This document shows, piece after piece, positions 8,412-17,356 of a stretch of DNA of 64,000 bases. Position 1 is the stretch's first letter; each line of letters starts with the position of its first letter. Location of the stretch: assembly GCF_014851765.1 (NCBI RefSeq), contig NZ_JACVAI010000001.1:744001-808000 (forward strand). The letters are read 5' to 3'. The DNA is from Pseudomonas sp. PDM04 (GTDB lineage: Bacteria > Pseudomonadota > Gammaproteobacteria > Pseudomonadales > Pseudomonadaceae). The notes under the pieces are model-generated. The model saw only the letters and a list, made by a program, of their open reading frames with translations, was not told the DNA's origin and made no database searches. Made by a program: the position numbers and the translations under genes.

Positions 8412-9290
8412 TTATGTTGGCTTGTGGATCGGCTTGCTGCCGCCCAGGTGTTTTGCGCCGCCACTGGCAATCAGCTCGGCCAGTGCGGCCACGTCGAGCA
8501 ACGCACACATGTGTTCAATGACCGTGCCTGCCAGCCACGGCCGTTGGCCACGATGGGTGCGCCATTTGATTTCGTTCGGGTCCAGGCGCAATGAGCGGCT
8601 GACCTGATGCACCGCCAGCCCCCACTCGTAGCCCTGGACCGAAATGACGTACTGCAGGCCCTGGCGGAAGTCGTCCCGATATCGGTCGGGCATGACCCAA
8701 CGCGCGGTGTCGAGCACCTTCAGGTTGCCGGCCTGGCTCGGCAGGATCCCGAGGAACCATTCCGGCTGACCGAACAGCGGCGTCAGCTCCTGGCCGGCCA
8801 GTGAATAAATCGAGCCCAGGCACACCAGCGGCACCGCAAGGGTCAGCCCGGCGACATCGAACAACAGGCATTCGAACGCGTCGGCGGCCCAGGCGGGACG
8901 ACCGTCGGTTTCCACCGGCGGCGGCGTGTTGCTGGGTGGCAAATGGACTTCGACGATCGGCGGCACCAGCGCCTGCAGCAACGGCGCGATGGTCGACACC
9001 GGCGCCATGACCGGGGCCGGTGCATCGATCAGCGCCACTGGCGCTTGCACGACAGGCGCGGCAACCGGTGCCGTAACAGGCGCAGGTGTTTGCGGCGACT
9101 TCTGCGCGTCGCGGGCCTGCTCTTCAAGCACCGCTGCCTGGAACTCGTCGAGTGCCGCCTCGACCTCGATCACCTCGGCAATCGTCTCGATTTCCGCTGG
9201 CGCCTCTTCGGTCGCGTCCATCAGCAAGTTGTCCAGATAGGACTGAAGTGCAAGCTGCGGACGGGACGTGACTTTTACCGGGCGATTCAT
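8412..9290 (-). CDS. CheW-domain protein with long disordered N-terminus
   Basis: 292 aa. The start at 9290 (MNRPVKV) is chosen one base from the parA stop; the longer upstream reading frame runs through parA and is spurious. Residues 1-160 are low complexity, rich in Ala, Pro, Val and Glu. The C-terminal domain (about 160-292) has the CheW-like pattern ECLLFDVAGLTLAVPLVCLGSI and IMPDRYR-like segments. A gene of this architecture lies between parA and cheW in other pseudomonads. A plausible role is to tether the polar ParA system to the chemoreceptor array, similar to ParP; that is inference. Confidence 0.85.
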   Translation of the reverse strand: MNRPVKVTSRPQLALQSYLDNLLMDATEEAPAEIETIAEVIEVEAALDEFQAAVLEEQARDAQKSPQTPAPVTAPVAAPVVQAPVALIDAPAPVMAPVSTIAPLLQALVPPIVEVHLPPSNTPPPVETDGRPAWAADAFECLLFDVAGLTLAVPLVCLGSIYSLAGQELTPLFGQPEWFLGILPSQAGNLKVLDTARWVMPDRYRDDFRQGLQYVISVQGYEWGLAVHQVSRSLRLDPNEIKWRTHRGQRPWLAGTVIEHMCALLDVAALAELIASGGAKHLGGSKPIHKPT

Positions 9291-9291
9291 C

Positions 9292-10080
9292 TCACGCCAC
9301 CTGCGCAACGGACTGCTGCGCGAGCAAATGCTTGAGCAGGGCACGATAGGCCAGCACCCCACGGCTCTTGCCGTCGAATTGCGAAGGGGTGACACCGGCA
9401 CGGCTGGCGTCACGCAAGCGCGTGTCGACCGGGATATAGCCCTGCCAGATTTCGTCGGGGTACTTGTCGCGCAATACCCGCAAGGTCCCGAGGGACGCTT
9501 GCGTACGGCGGTCGAACAGCGTCGGCACGATGCTGAATGCCAGCGGCTGCTTGCGCGAGCGGTTGACCATCGCCAGGGTATTGACCATGCGCTCCAGCCC
9601 CTTGACCGCCAGGTGCTCGGTCTGCACCGGAATGACCAGTTGCTGACTGGCCGCCAAGGCATTGACCATCAGCACGCCGAGCAACGGCGGACTGTCGATC
9701 ACGGCGTAATCGAAGTCCTGCCACAGTTGCGCGAGGCTCTTGGCGATCACCAGGCCCAGGCCGCTTTGCCCCGGCGACTGGCGTTCCAGCGTTGCCAGTG
9801 CGGTGCTCGACGGCAGCAGGGAAATACTGGCATGGCTGGTGGGCAACAGCAGTTGGCCGGGCAGGCCTTGCGGCACGCTGCCCTTGTGCAGGAACAGGTC
9901 GTAGCTGCTGTGCTCCAGGGTGTCTGGATCGTAACCGAAGTAGCTGGTCATCGAGCCGTGAGGGTCGAGATCGACCACGACCACGCGCTTGCCCGCCTCA
10001 GCCAGCAACCCGGCTAAAGCGATGGAGGAAGTGGTTTTACCAACACCACCCTTTTGATTGGCAACTGCCCAGACTCTCAT
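9292..10080 (-). CDS. ParA-family ATPase of chemotaxis cluster (ParC-like)
   Basis: 262 aa. A deviant Walker A KGGVGKTT is at residues 10-17, the DLDPHGSMTSYFG stretch follows the first strand, and the switch/Walker B region reads YAVIDSPPLLGVL. ParA/MinD-type ATPases encoded beside cheW and motCD position chemotaxis arrays at the old and new cell poles in related bacteria. It overlaps no gene but lies only one base from the CheW-like gene, which fits a functional pair. The start is the ATG at 10078-10080. Confidence 0.92.
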   Translation of the reverse strand: MRVWAVANQKGGVGKTTSSIALAGLLAEAGKRVVVVDLDPHGSMTSYFGYDPDTLEHSSYDLFLHKGSVPQGLPGQLLLPTSHASISLLPSSTALATLERQSPGQSGLGLVIAKSLAQLWQDFDYAVIDSPPLLGVLMVNALAASQQLVIPVQTEHLAVKGLERMVNTLAMVNRSRKQPLAFSIVPTLFDRRTQASLGTLRVLRDKYPDEIWQGYIPVDTRLRDASRAGVTPSQFDGKSRGVLAYRALLKHLLAQQSVAQVA

Positions 10081-10123
10081 TCGGATTGTTCCTCCCGGTC
10101 GAACCGGTCGACCGAGAAATAGC

Positions 10124-11014
10124 TCAACGTGTTAATACGGGTGACGGAGAATTGACGGCGCTCTCGCGTACCGGTGGTTTGACCGGTGCAGGTGCAGTTT
10201 GTGTGCCAGCACGCTTCAACGCGGCGTCAGGTTGCGCATTGGCAGTTCCGGTGCCGGTCAGGCTGCGCCGCACATCGAGGTTGCGTGACACCACCAACAC
10301 CACACGACGGTTGCGCGCCCTGCCCTCTGCCGTGGCGTTGTTGGCCACCGGCTGAAATTCGCCATACCCCACCGAGGCCATCCGACCCGGGTTCACGCCC
10401 TGCATCGCCAGCATGCGCACGATGCTCGCCGAACGCGCCGAGGACAGTTCCCAGTTGGTCGGGTACTGCGCCGTGCGGATCGGCTGGTCGTCGGTAAAAC
10501 CTTCGACGTGAATCGGGTTGTCGAACGGTTTCAGAATCGCTGCCACCTTGTCGATGATGTTGAACGCGACGTCGCTGGGCATGGCATCGCCGCTGCCGAA
10601 CAACAGACTGGAATTGAGTTCGATCTCGACCCACAGCTCGTTGCCGCGCACGGTCATCTGGTTGGAGCTGATCAAGTCGCCGAACGCCGCGCTGATGTCA
10701 TCGGCGATGCTTTTCAGCGGATCGCTGGCCCCGGCGATACCGGCGTCGACCTGGTCGCTGTCCTTGACCAGCGGCTTGGCCGGGGTCACGGTCTTCGGCC
10801 GCTCATCGCCAATGGGGATCGGCTGCAACGAGCGATCCGCATCGGTGAACACGCCGACGAGCGCCTGGGAAATGATCTTGTACTTGCCTTCGTTGATCGA
10901 GGAAATCGAGTACATCACCACGAAAAAGGCGAACAGCAGGGTAATGAAGTCGGCGTAGGAAACCAGCCAGCGTTCATGGTTCACATGCTCTTCATGTTGT
11001 CGGCGACGCGCCAT
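10124..11014 (-). CDS. motD: MotD, flagellar stator protein (MotB family)
   Basis: 296 aa. The N-terminus is short and basic; a single transmembrane helix follows, with the proton-conducting Asp in the WLVSYADFITLLFAFFVVMY segment. The periplasmic OmpA/MotB peptidoglycan-binding domain (about residues 140-260) is seen by VEGFTDDQPI, WELSSARS and RNRRVVL. It forms the second stator with MotC. It is placed 15 bp after motC. The C-terminal tail (about 30 residues) is Pro/Ala rich. Confidence 0.94.
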   Translation of the reverse strand: MARRRQHEEHVNHERWLVSYADFITLLFAFFVVMYSISSINEGKYKIISQALVGVFTDADRSLQPIPIGDERPKTVTPAKPLVKDSDQVDAGIAGASDPLKSIADDISAAFGDLISSNQMTVRGNELWVEIELNSSLLFGSGDAMPSDVAFNIIDKVAAILKPFDNPIHVEGFTDDQPIRTAQYPTNWELSSARSASIVRMLAMQGVNPGRMASVGYGEFQPVANNATAEGRARNRRVVLVVSRNLDVRRSLTGTGTANAQPDAALKRAGTQTAPAPVKPPVRESAVNSPSPVLTR

Positions 11015-11029
11015 GGTCCATTACCCCCA

Positions 11030-11770
11030 TCAATCCATGAAGCCCTGAAGCTTCAGCTCAATAGAGCGAGGGTTTTCGCCTTCGGCAATCGACAGAATGC
11101 CTTCCAGCAACATTTCGCGATAACGCGACTGGCGCAATGCAACGGACTTGAGCTTGGCCGCGATCGGCAGCAGCACCAGGTTGGCACTGGCCACGCCGTA
11201 GATGGTGGCGACGAACGCCACGGCGATGCCACTGCCCAGGTTCGCCGGGTCGGCCAGGTTGCCCATGACGTGGATCAGGCCCATGACCGCACCGATGATG
11301 CCGATGGTCGGCGCGTAGCCACCCATGCTTTCGAAGACTTTGGCCGCTTCGATGTCGCGGCTTTCCTGGGTGTAGAAGTCCACTTCCAGAATGCTGCGGA
11401 TGGCTTCCGGCTCTGCACCGTCGACCAGCAACTGCAGGCCCTTGCGCGAGTAGCTGTCAGGTTCGGCGTCCGCCACCCCTTCCAGGCCGAGCAGACCTTC
11501 CTTGCGGGCGGTCAGACTCCAGTTCACCACGCGGTCGATGCCGCCAGCCAAATCCACGCGGGGCGGGAACAGGATCCAGCCGAGAATTTGCATGGCGCGC
11601 TTGAAGGCGCTCATGGGCGACTGCAGCAGCGCCGCACCAATGGTCCCGCCGAGCACGATCAGCGCCGCAGGGCCGTTGGCCAGGGCACCGAGGTGACCGC
11701 CCTCGAGGAAGTTGCCGCCGATGATGGCGACGAACGCCATGATGATCCCGATAAGGCTGAGTACGTCCAT
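11030..11770 (-). CDS. motC: MotC, flagellar stator protein (MotA family)
   Basis: 246 aa with four predicted transmembrane helices, the MotA/TolQ-ExbB fold and the conserved PTIGIIGAVMGLIHVMGNL segment. The start at 11770 (MDVLSLIG) is chosen because it overlaps the cheB stop by one base (TGATG); an upstream ATG three codons earlier is less likely. With MotD it makes an ion-driven stator that supplements MotAB, which are encoded elsewhere. Confidence 0.94.
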   Translation of the reverse strand: MDVLSLIGIIMAFVAIIGGNFLEGGHLGALANGPAALIVLGGTIGAALLQSPMSAFKRAMQILGWILFPPRVDLAGGIDRVVNWSLTARKEGLLGLEGVADAEPDSYSRKGLQLLVDGAEPEAIRSILEVDFYTQESRDIEAAKVFESMGGYAPTIGIIGAVMGLIHVMGNLADPANLGSGIAVAFVATIYGVASANLVLLPIAAKLKSVALRQSRYREMLLEGILSIAEGENPRSIELKLQGFMD

Positions 11771-12906
11771 CAGATGCACGCCTCGACCAGATGCTTGCCT
11801 ATGTCATCGAGGCCATACACCGCGTCGGCGAGCTCCGCCTTGACGATGGCCATCGGCATGCCATAGATCACGCAGCTGGCTTCATCCTGGGCCCAGATCG
11901 AGCTGCCGCCCTGCTTGAGCAGGCGCGCGCCTTCGCGGCCGTCGGCGCCCATGCCGGTCAACACCACCGCCAGAACTTTGTCACCGTAGGATTTGGCCGC
12001 GGAACCGAAGGTGATGTCCACGCATGGCTTGTAGTTCAGACGCTCGTCGCCCGGCAGGATTTTCACCGCGCCGCGGCCATCGATCATCATCTGCTTGCCG
12101 CCCGGCGCCAGCAGTGCCAGGCCCGGACGCAGGATGTCGCCATCCTCGGCTTCCTTGACGCTGATGCGGCACAGCTTGTCCAGACGCTCGGCGAACGCCT
12201 TGGTGAAGGCCGCCGGCATGTGCTGGATCAACACGATCGGTGCCGGGAAATTGGCCGGCAACTGGGTCAACACCCGCTGCAGGGCCACCGGGCCGCCCGT
12301 GGACGTACCAATGGCCACCAGTTTGTAGGCTTTGCGTTTGGGCGCCGGCGAAGACACGGCATGTGCCGGTGCGTGGCCAGGCGCAGGGTTCCGGGACGGC
12401 GTGATGGCCGCACGGACGGGCGCAGCGCTGCCATAACTGCTGGCGCTGGTGGGCGCGGAAGTCGGCGCAGGCGACGGGGCCGGTGCGCTGTAGGCGCTGA
12501 CACGACGGTTGCTGCGCGAGATGCTGAGAATCTTCTCGCACAGCAGTTGCTTGACCTTCTCGGGGTTACGCGAGATGTCTTCGAAATTTTTCGGCAGGAA
12601 ATCCACCGCACCGGCGTCCAGCGCGTCCAGGGTGACCCGGGCGCCTTCGTGCGTCAGCGATGAGAACATCAACACCGGAGTCGGGCAGCGCTGCATGATG
12701 TGCCGCACCGCCGTGATGCCATCCATCATCGGCATCTCGTAGTCCATGGTGATCACGTCCGGCTTGAGGGCCAGCGCCTGATCGATCGCCTCTTTGCCGT
12801 TGGTCGCCGTACCGACGACCTGGATATTGGAGTCCGCTGAAAGAATTTCCGAGACGCGGCGGCGGAAAAAACCCGAATCGTCCACCACCAGGACCTTGAC
12901 TACCAT
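11770..12906 (-). CDS. cheB: CheB, chemoreceptor methylesterase/glutamine deamidase
   Basis: 378 aa. The N-terminal receiver domain carries its phospho-acceptor at Asp55 (ITMDYEMPMMDG). A Pro/Ala/Ser-rich linker spans about residues 140-190. The C-terminal methylesterase domain shows the catalytic Ser (GTSTGG), His (LIQHMP) and Asp (TGMGADG). It removes methyl groups from chemoreceptors after phosphorylation by CheA. The start MVVKVLVVDDS is preferred; an in-frame extension of 18 residues would reach into the cheA stop region. Confidence 0.96.
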   Translation of the reverse strand: MVVKVLVVDDSGFFRRRVSEILSADSNIQVVGTATNGKEAIDQALALKPDVITMDYEMPMMDGITAVRHIMQRCPTPVLMFSSLTHEGARVTLDALDAGAVDFLPKNFEDISRNPEKVKQLLCEKILSISRSNRRVSAYSAPAPSPAPTSAPTSASSYGSAAPVRAAITPSRNPAPGHAPAHAVSSPAPKRKAYKLVAIGTSTGGPVALQRVLTQLPANFPAPIVLIQHMPAAFTKAFAERLDKLCRISVKEAEDGDILRPGLALLAPGGKQMMIDGRGAVKILPGDERLNYKPCVDITFGSAAKSYGDKVLAVVLTGMGADGREGARLLKQGGSSIWAQDEASCVIYGMPMAIVKAELADAVYGLDDIGKHLVEACI

Positions 12907-12956
12907 AAACACTCCGTTAGGCGGGAGCGAGGCTAGGTCGCCCCGCTCCCCCTGAA

Positions 12957-15212
12957 TCAAATACGCCGTGCGGCGTAACGCTTGAGCATGCTCGGAACAT
13001 CGAGAATCAGCGCGATGCGGCCATCACCGGTGATGGTGGCGCCCGACATGCCCGGGGTTCCCTGCAGCATTTTGCCCAATGGCTTGATGACCACTTCTTC
13101 CTGGCCCACCAGTTGATCGACGACGAAGCCGATCCGCTGGGTGCCCACCGAAAGAATCACCACATGGCCCTCGCGCTGCTCTTCGTGAGCGGCGGAGCTG
13201 ACCAGCCAGCGCTTGAGGTAGAACAATGGCAGTGCCTTGTCCCGCACGATCACCACTTCCTGGCCATCCACCACGTTGGTGGTCGACAGGTCGAGGTGGA
13301 AAATCTCGTTGACGTTCACCAGCGGGAACGCAAACGCCTGGTTGCCCAGCATGACCATCAGCGTCGGCATGATCGCCAGGGTCAACGGCACCTTGATGAC
13401 GATCTTCGAGCCCTGGCCCTTGGTCGAGTAGATGTTGATCGAACCGTTGAGCTGGGAAATCTTGGTCTTCACCACGTCCATGCCCACGCCACGTCCCGAC
13501 ACGTCGGAGATCTCGGTCTTGGTCGAGAAACCCGGGGCGAAAATCAGGTTGTAGCACTCGGTGTCGCTCAGGCGATCGGCCGCATCCTTGTCCATCACCC
13601 CGCGTTTTACCGCGATGGCGCGCAGGACGTTCGGGTCCATGCCCTTGCCGTCATCGGAGATCGACAGCAGGATGTGGTCGCCTTCCTGCTCGGCGGCGAG
13701 GATGACCTTGCCACCACGGGACTTGCCCGAGGCTTCGCGTTCTTCCGGCGACTCGATGCCGTGGTCGACCGCGTTGCGCACCAAGTGGACCAGCGGGTCG
13801 GCCAGGGCCTCGACGAGGTTCTTGTCGAGGTCGGTTTCTTCGCCGACCAGCTCCAGGTTGATCTCTTTCTTGAGCTGGCGTGCCAGGTCGCGAACCAGAC
13901 GCGGGAAGCGCCCGAACACCTTCTTGATCGGTTGCATCCGGGTCTTCATGACTGCGGTCTGCAGGTCGGCGGTGACCACGTCGAGGTTGGACACCGCCTT
14001 GGACATGGCTTCATCGGCGCTGTTGGCACCCAGGCGCACCAGGCGGTTACGCACCAGCACCAGCTCACCGACCATGTTCATGATTTCGTCGAGACGCGCG
14101 GTGTCGACCCGCACGGTGGTCTCGGCCTCGCTGGCCGGTTTCTCCGCAGGTGCTGCGGCGGCCCGGGCAGGCGCCGGTGCAGCGGCAGGCTTCGGCGCGG
14201 GGGCAGGCTTCGGCGTTTCGGCCTTGGGCTCGGCAGCCTTGGCAGCCGGTGCCTTGGCAGCGGGGGTGGCGACCGAGGAAGCGGCGGCACCGCTGGCAAC
14301 ATCGGTGAACTTGCCCTTGCCGTGCAAATCGTCGAGCAGCGATTCGAACTCGTGATCGGTGATCAGGTCGCTGCCCGCTGCGGCGGCATTTGGCGCAGCC
14401 GAGGCCGGGACCGACGCGATGGCCGACTCCAGTGCGTCGACCGCAAAGTTGCCTTTGCCGTGCAACTGATCGAGCAATGCCTCGAACTCGTCGTCGGTAA
14501 TGTCGGAGCTGTCGCCCGGCTCTTTCGGCGCGGCGGCGGCCGGAGCGGCTGGCGCTGCGCCCACCGCGTCGGCGGCGAACTGGCCCTTGCCGTGGAGCTG
14601 GTCGAGCAGCGACTCGAACTCGGCATCGGTGATTTCATCACTGGCCGCGTCGGACGCTGAGACCGGAGCAGCTGCCGGTGCCTCTGCCTCGGCCTTGACG
14701 GCGTTCAGCGAGTCCAGCAGTTGTTCGAATTCGTTATCGGTAATATCGCCCGACTCGGCTTCGGCGGCCGCTGCCTGTGGCGCTTCCACCACGTCGGCCA
14801 CCGGCGCGGCCTGATCGGCCGATTGCGGCTCGGCCAGACGCGCCAGGGCGGCGAGCAATTCAGGTGTGGCAGCCGTGATCGGGCTGCGATCGCGGACTTC
14901 GCCGAACATGCTGTTCACCGAGTCCAGCGCTTCGAGAACCACGTCCATCAATTCCGAGTCGACGCGGCGCTCACCCTTGCGCAGGATGTCGAACACGTTC
15001 TCGGCGATGTGACAGCACTCCACCAGCTCATTGAGCTGAAGGAAGCCGGCGCCCCCTTTTACAGTGTGAAAACCGCGAAAAATTGCATTGAGCAAGTCCG
15101 CATCATCAGGTCGGCTTTCCAGCTCGACCAGCTGTTCGGACAGTTGCTCTAGAATCTCGCCGGCCTCAACCAGGAAATCCTGAAGGATCTCTTCATCGGC
15201 GCCGAAGCTCAT
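12957..15212 (-). CDS. cheA: CheA, chemotaxis histidine kinase with repeat-containing linker
   Basis: 751 aa. The P1 Hpt domain has the phosphorylated histidine at residue 49 (FHTVKGGAG). There is no obvious P2 domain; in its place is a long Ala/Pro-rich linker (about 130-365) holding four copies of an ITDxEFExLLDxLHGKG motif. The P3 dimerisation helices begin about residue 368. The P4 ATPase shows an N-box (VRNAVDHGIE), DDGKGMD and GRGVGMD, and a P5 CheW-like domain ends the protein. It phosphorylates CheY and CheB. It follows cheZ by 53 bp. Confidence 0.97.
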   Translation of the reverse strand: MSFGADEEILQDFLVEAGEILEQLSEQLVELESRPDDADLLNAIFRGFHTVKGGAGFLQLNELVECCHIAENVFDILRKGERRVDSELMDVVLEALDSVNSMFGEVRDRSPITAATPELLAALARLAEPQSADQAAPVADVVEAPQAAAAEAESGDITDNEFEQLLDSLNAVKAEAEAPAAAPVSASDAASDEITDAEFESLLDQLHGKGQFAADAVGAAPAAPAAAAPKEPGDSSDITDDEFEALLDQLHGKGNFAVDALESAIASVPASAAPNAAAAGSDLITDHEFESLLDDLHGKGKFTDVASGAAASSVATPAAKAPAAKAAEPKAETPKPAPAPKPAAAPAPARAAAAPAEKPASEAETTVRVDTARLDEIMNMVGELVLVRNRLVRLGANSADEAMSKAVSNLDVVTADLQTAVMKTRMQPIKKVFGRFPRLVRDLARQLKKEINLELVGEETDLDKNLVEALADPLVHLVRNAVDHGIESPEEREASGKSRGGKVILAAEQEGDHILLSISDDGKGMDPNVLRAIAVKRGVMDKDAADRLSDTECYNLIFAPGFSTKTEISDVSGRGVGMDVVKTKISQLNGSINIYSTKGQGSKIVIKVPLTLAIMPTLMVMLGNQAFAFPLVNVNEIFHLDLSTTNVVDGQEVVIVRDKALPLFYLKRWLVSSAAHEEQREGHVVILSVGTQRIGFVVDQLVGQEEVVIKPLGKMLQGTPGMSGATITGDGRIALILDVPSMLKRYAARRI
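14313..14747 (-). repeat. Four-fold peptide repeat in the CheA linker
   Basis: Coding repeat. ITDNEFEQLLDSLN, ITDAEFESLLDQLHGKG, ITDDEFEALLDQLHGKG and ITDHEFESLLDDLHGKG occur at CheA residues 156-171, 193-210, 237-254 and 283-300, separated by Ala/Pro-rich spacers of about 20-30 residues. Each unit is predicted to be a short amphipathic helix. The repeats are similar but not identical at DNA level. Confidence 0.9.
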
Positions 15213-15265
15213 TAAGGGTGTGCTCCTACAGGTCTAAAAACCCAAAAACCTAAAATGCCTGAATT

Positions 15266-16054
15266 TTAAAAGCCCAGGCTGGATAGCAAATCGTCCACAT
15301 CGTCCTGACCGGACACAACGTCTTCTCTTTTATCGGCATGAATCTGTGGACCTTCACCCTGAGAGAGATGTTTTTGTGGATCTTTTTCTGCAAGCATTGC
15401 TTCACGGTCATGTTCGATGCCCGCAAAGCGGTCAACCTGACTGGCCATGAGCACGAGCTTGAGCAGGTTGGCTTCAACTTCAGTGACCAATTGCGTGACA
15501 CGCTTGATCACCTGGCCGGTGAGGTCCTGGTAATCCTGCGCGAGCAGGATGTCGTTGAGGTTGCTCGACACCGCCCGATTGTCCGTGCTGCTGCGTGCCA
15601 GAAAACCGTCGACACGCCGTGCCAGCTCGCGGAACTCCTCGGCCCCGACTTCGCGACGCATGAAGCGCCCCCAGTCGGTGCTCAGCGCCTGGGCTTCATC
15701 GCCCAGGCTGTTGACCAGGGGCGTTGAGCTCTCGACCAGGTCCATGGTGCGATTGGCAGCGGCCTCTGTCAGCTTGACAACATACCCTAGGCGTTCGGTG
15801 GCATCCGTGATCTGGGACACTTCCTCGGCTTGTGGCATGTGCGGATCGATCTGGAAATTGACGATCGCGCTATGCAGCTCGCGGGTGAGCTTGCCCACTT
15901 CCTGATACAGGCCGCGGTCACGGGTCTGATTGAGCTCATGGATCAGTTGCACCGCGTCGCCGAACTTGCCTTTTTCAAGGCTTTCGACCAGTTCGACCGC
16001 ATGTTTTTTCAGGGTCGACTCAAAGTCGCCCTGTGAAGATTCTTTGTGGTCCAT
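15266..16054 (-). CDS. cheZ: CheZ, CheY-phosphate phosphatase
   Basis: 262 aa, mostly helical. The catalytic signature is visible as LAQDYQDLTGQVIKRV, which contains the acidic residue and the Gln needed to dephosphorylate CheY-P. The C-terminus (VDDLLSSLGF) is the short peptide that docks onto CheY in this family. The gene sits between cheY and cheA, as in other pseudomonads. The start is the ATG at 16052-16054, 22 bp after cheY. Confidence 0.95.
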   Translation of the reverse strand: MDHKESSQGDFESTLKKHAVELVESLEKGKFGDAVQLIHELNQTRDRGLYQEVGKLTRELHSAIVNFQIDPHMPQAEEVSQITDATERLGYVVKLTEAAANRTMDLVESSTPLVNSLGDEAQALSTDWGRFMRREVGAEEFRELARRVDGFLARSSTDNRAVSSNLNDILLAQDYQDLTGQVIKRVTQLVTEVEANLLKLVLMASQVDRFAGIEHDREAMLAEKDPQKHLSQGEGPQIHADKREDVVSGQDDVDDLLSSLGF

Positions 16055-16076
16055 AGCTCCCCCGTGGCGCCGTGAC

Positions 16077-16448
16077 TCAACCGATGCGTTCGAAAATCTT
16101 CTCGATTTTTTCTTTCAACGCCTGGGCCGTGAAGGGTTTGACCACATAACCGTTTACACCGGCCTGGGCCGCTTCGATGATCTGCTCGCGCTTGGCTTCA
16201 GCCGTCACCATCAGTACCGGCAGGTGCTTGAGCTTTTCGTCGGCGCGCACGTGGCGCAGCAGATCGATACCGGTCATGCCGGGCATGTTCCAGTCGGTGA
16301 CCAGAAAGTCGATGCTTCCGCTGTTGAGGACCGGAATGGCGGTGGTGCCATCGTCAGCCTCGACCGTGTTGGTGAACCCAAGGTCACGCAACAGGTTCTT
16401 GATGATCCGCCGCATCGTTGAGAAGTCATCAACGATGAGGATTTTCAT
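16077..16448 (-). CDS. cheY: CheY, flagellar motor response regulator
   Basis: 123 aa single receiver domain. The acidic pocket is in LIVDDFS, the phospho-acceptor is Asp52 in [12 protein letters not shown], the conserved Thr in VTAEA and Lys in VVKPFT. The start MKILIVDD is chosen over a GTG/ATG extension of eight residues. It binds FliM (encoded at 25929-26897) to switch motor rotation. It starts the cheYZAB run. Confidence 0.97.
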   Translation of the reverse strand: MKILIVDDFSTMRRIIKNLLRDLGFTNTVEADDGTTAIPVLNSGSIDFLVTDWNMPGMTGIDLLRHVRADEKLKHLPVLMVTAEAKREQIIEAAQAGVNGYVVKPFTAQALKEKIEKIFERIG

Positions 16449-16615
16449 GTTCTTGTCCAATTCGACCTCCAAGCAGTCTTAAACGCGCCCAGCACCTGGA
16501 CGCGCCATTTCAATCAATTCGGCAGAGCACTCAATGACTGTCTGGAGCACAACAGATCGAGACCGGCGTGGTTCACCACCACACCAGCCACGTTCGCAGT
16601 GTCCCCACACTGCCT

Positions 16616-17356
16616 TCAGCGCGCTCGCCACTCCCCCAAACGCCCCCGCAAACGGGCCGCGCACTGGCTGTGTAACTGGCTGACCCGAGATTCACTGACC
16701 CCCAGGACTTCACCGATTTCCTTGAGATTCAACTCTTCGTCGTAGTACAGCGCCAACACCAGTCGCTCGCGCTCCGGCAAATTGGCAATCGCGTCCGCCA
16801 ACGCCGCCTGGAAGCGTTCATCTTCCAGGTCGCGTGACGGCTCGAGATGAGCACTCGCGCCATCCTCGTGCAGCCCTTCGTGTTCGCCGTCCTGCAACAG
16901 ATCGTCGAAACTGAATAACCGGCTGCCCAGGGTGTCGTTCAAAATCCCGTAATAATCGTCGAGACTCAATTGGAGTTCGGCCGCAACCTCGTGATCTTTA
17001 GCGTCACGGCCGGTTTTAGCTTCAATCGAGCGAATCGCGTCGCTGACCATGCGGGTATTGCGGTGGACCGAACGTGGCGCCCAGTCCCCCTTGCGCACTT
17101 CATCAAGCATGGCGCCGCGGATTCGAATGCCCGCGTACGTCTCGAAACTGGCGCCTTTGCTGGCGTCATATTTGGTCGATACTTCCAGCAGGCCGATCAT
17201 GCCGGCCTGGATCAGGTCTTCGACCTGGACACTGGCCGGCAGACGCGCCAGCAAGTGGTAGGCAATGCGTTTGACCAGTGGCGCGTAACGCTCGATCAGC
17301 TCGTACTGCGCGTCACGCGCCGACTTCTTGTAGAGGTTGTAACCGCTGGCTGTCAT
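16616..17356 (-). CDS. fliA: FliA, flagellar sigma-28 factor
   Basis: 246 aa sigma-70 family factor without region 1. Region 2 is seen in LVKRIAYHLLARLP...VEDLIQAGMIGLLE and region 4 HTH in LNLKEIGEVLGVSESRVSQLHSQ. The start at 17356 (MTASGYNLY) overlaps the fleN stop by 4 bp. It directs late flagellar genes; matching promoters are seen upstream of fliC and fliS in this window. It would be held by the anti-sigma factor FlgM, which is not encoded here. Confidence 0.97.
   Translation of the reverse strand: MTASGYNLYKKSARDAQYELIERYAPLVKRIAYHLLARLPASVQVEDLIQAGMIGLLEVSTKYDASKGASFETYAGIRIRGAMLDEVRKGDWAPRSVHRNTRMVSDAIRSIEAKTGRDAKDHEVAAELQLSLDDYYGILNDTLGSRLFSFDDLLQDGEHEGLHEDGASAHLEPSRDLEDERFQAALADAIANLPERERLVLALYYDEELNLKEIGEVLGVSESRVSQLHSQCAARLRGRLGEWRAR

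Noticed and set aside
8412..9662. 416-codon version of the CheW-like protein
   Set aside because: The extra N-terminal part is antisense-like sequence within parA, rich in Arg, Trp and Ser; the MNRPVKV start just after the parA stop is far more plausible.
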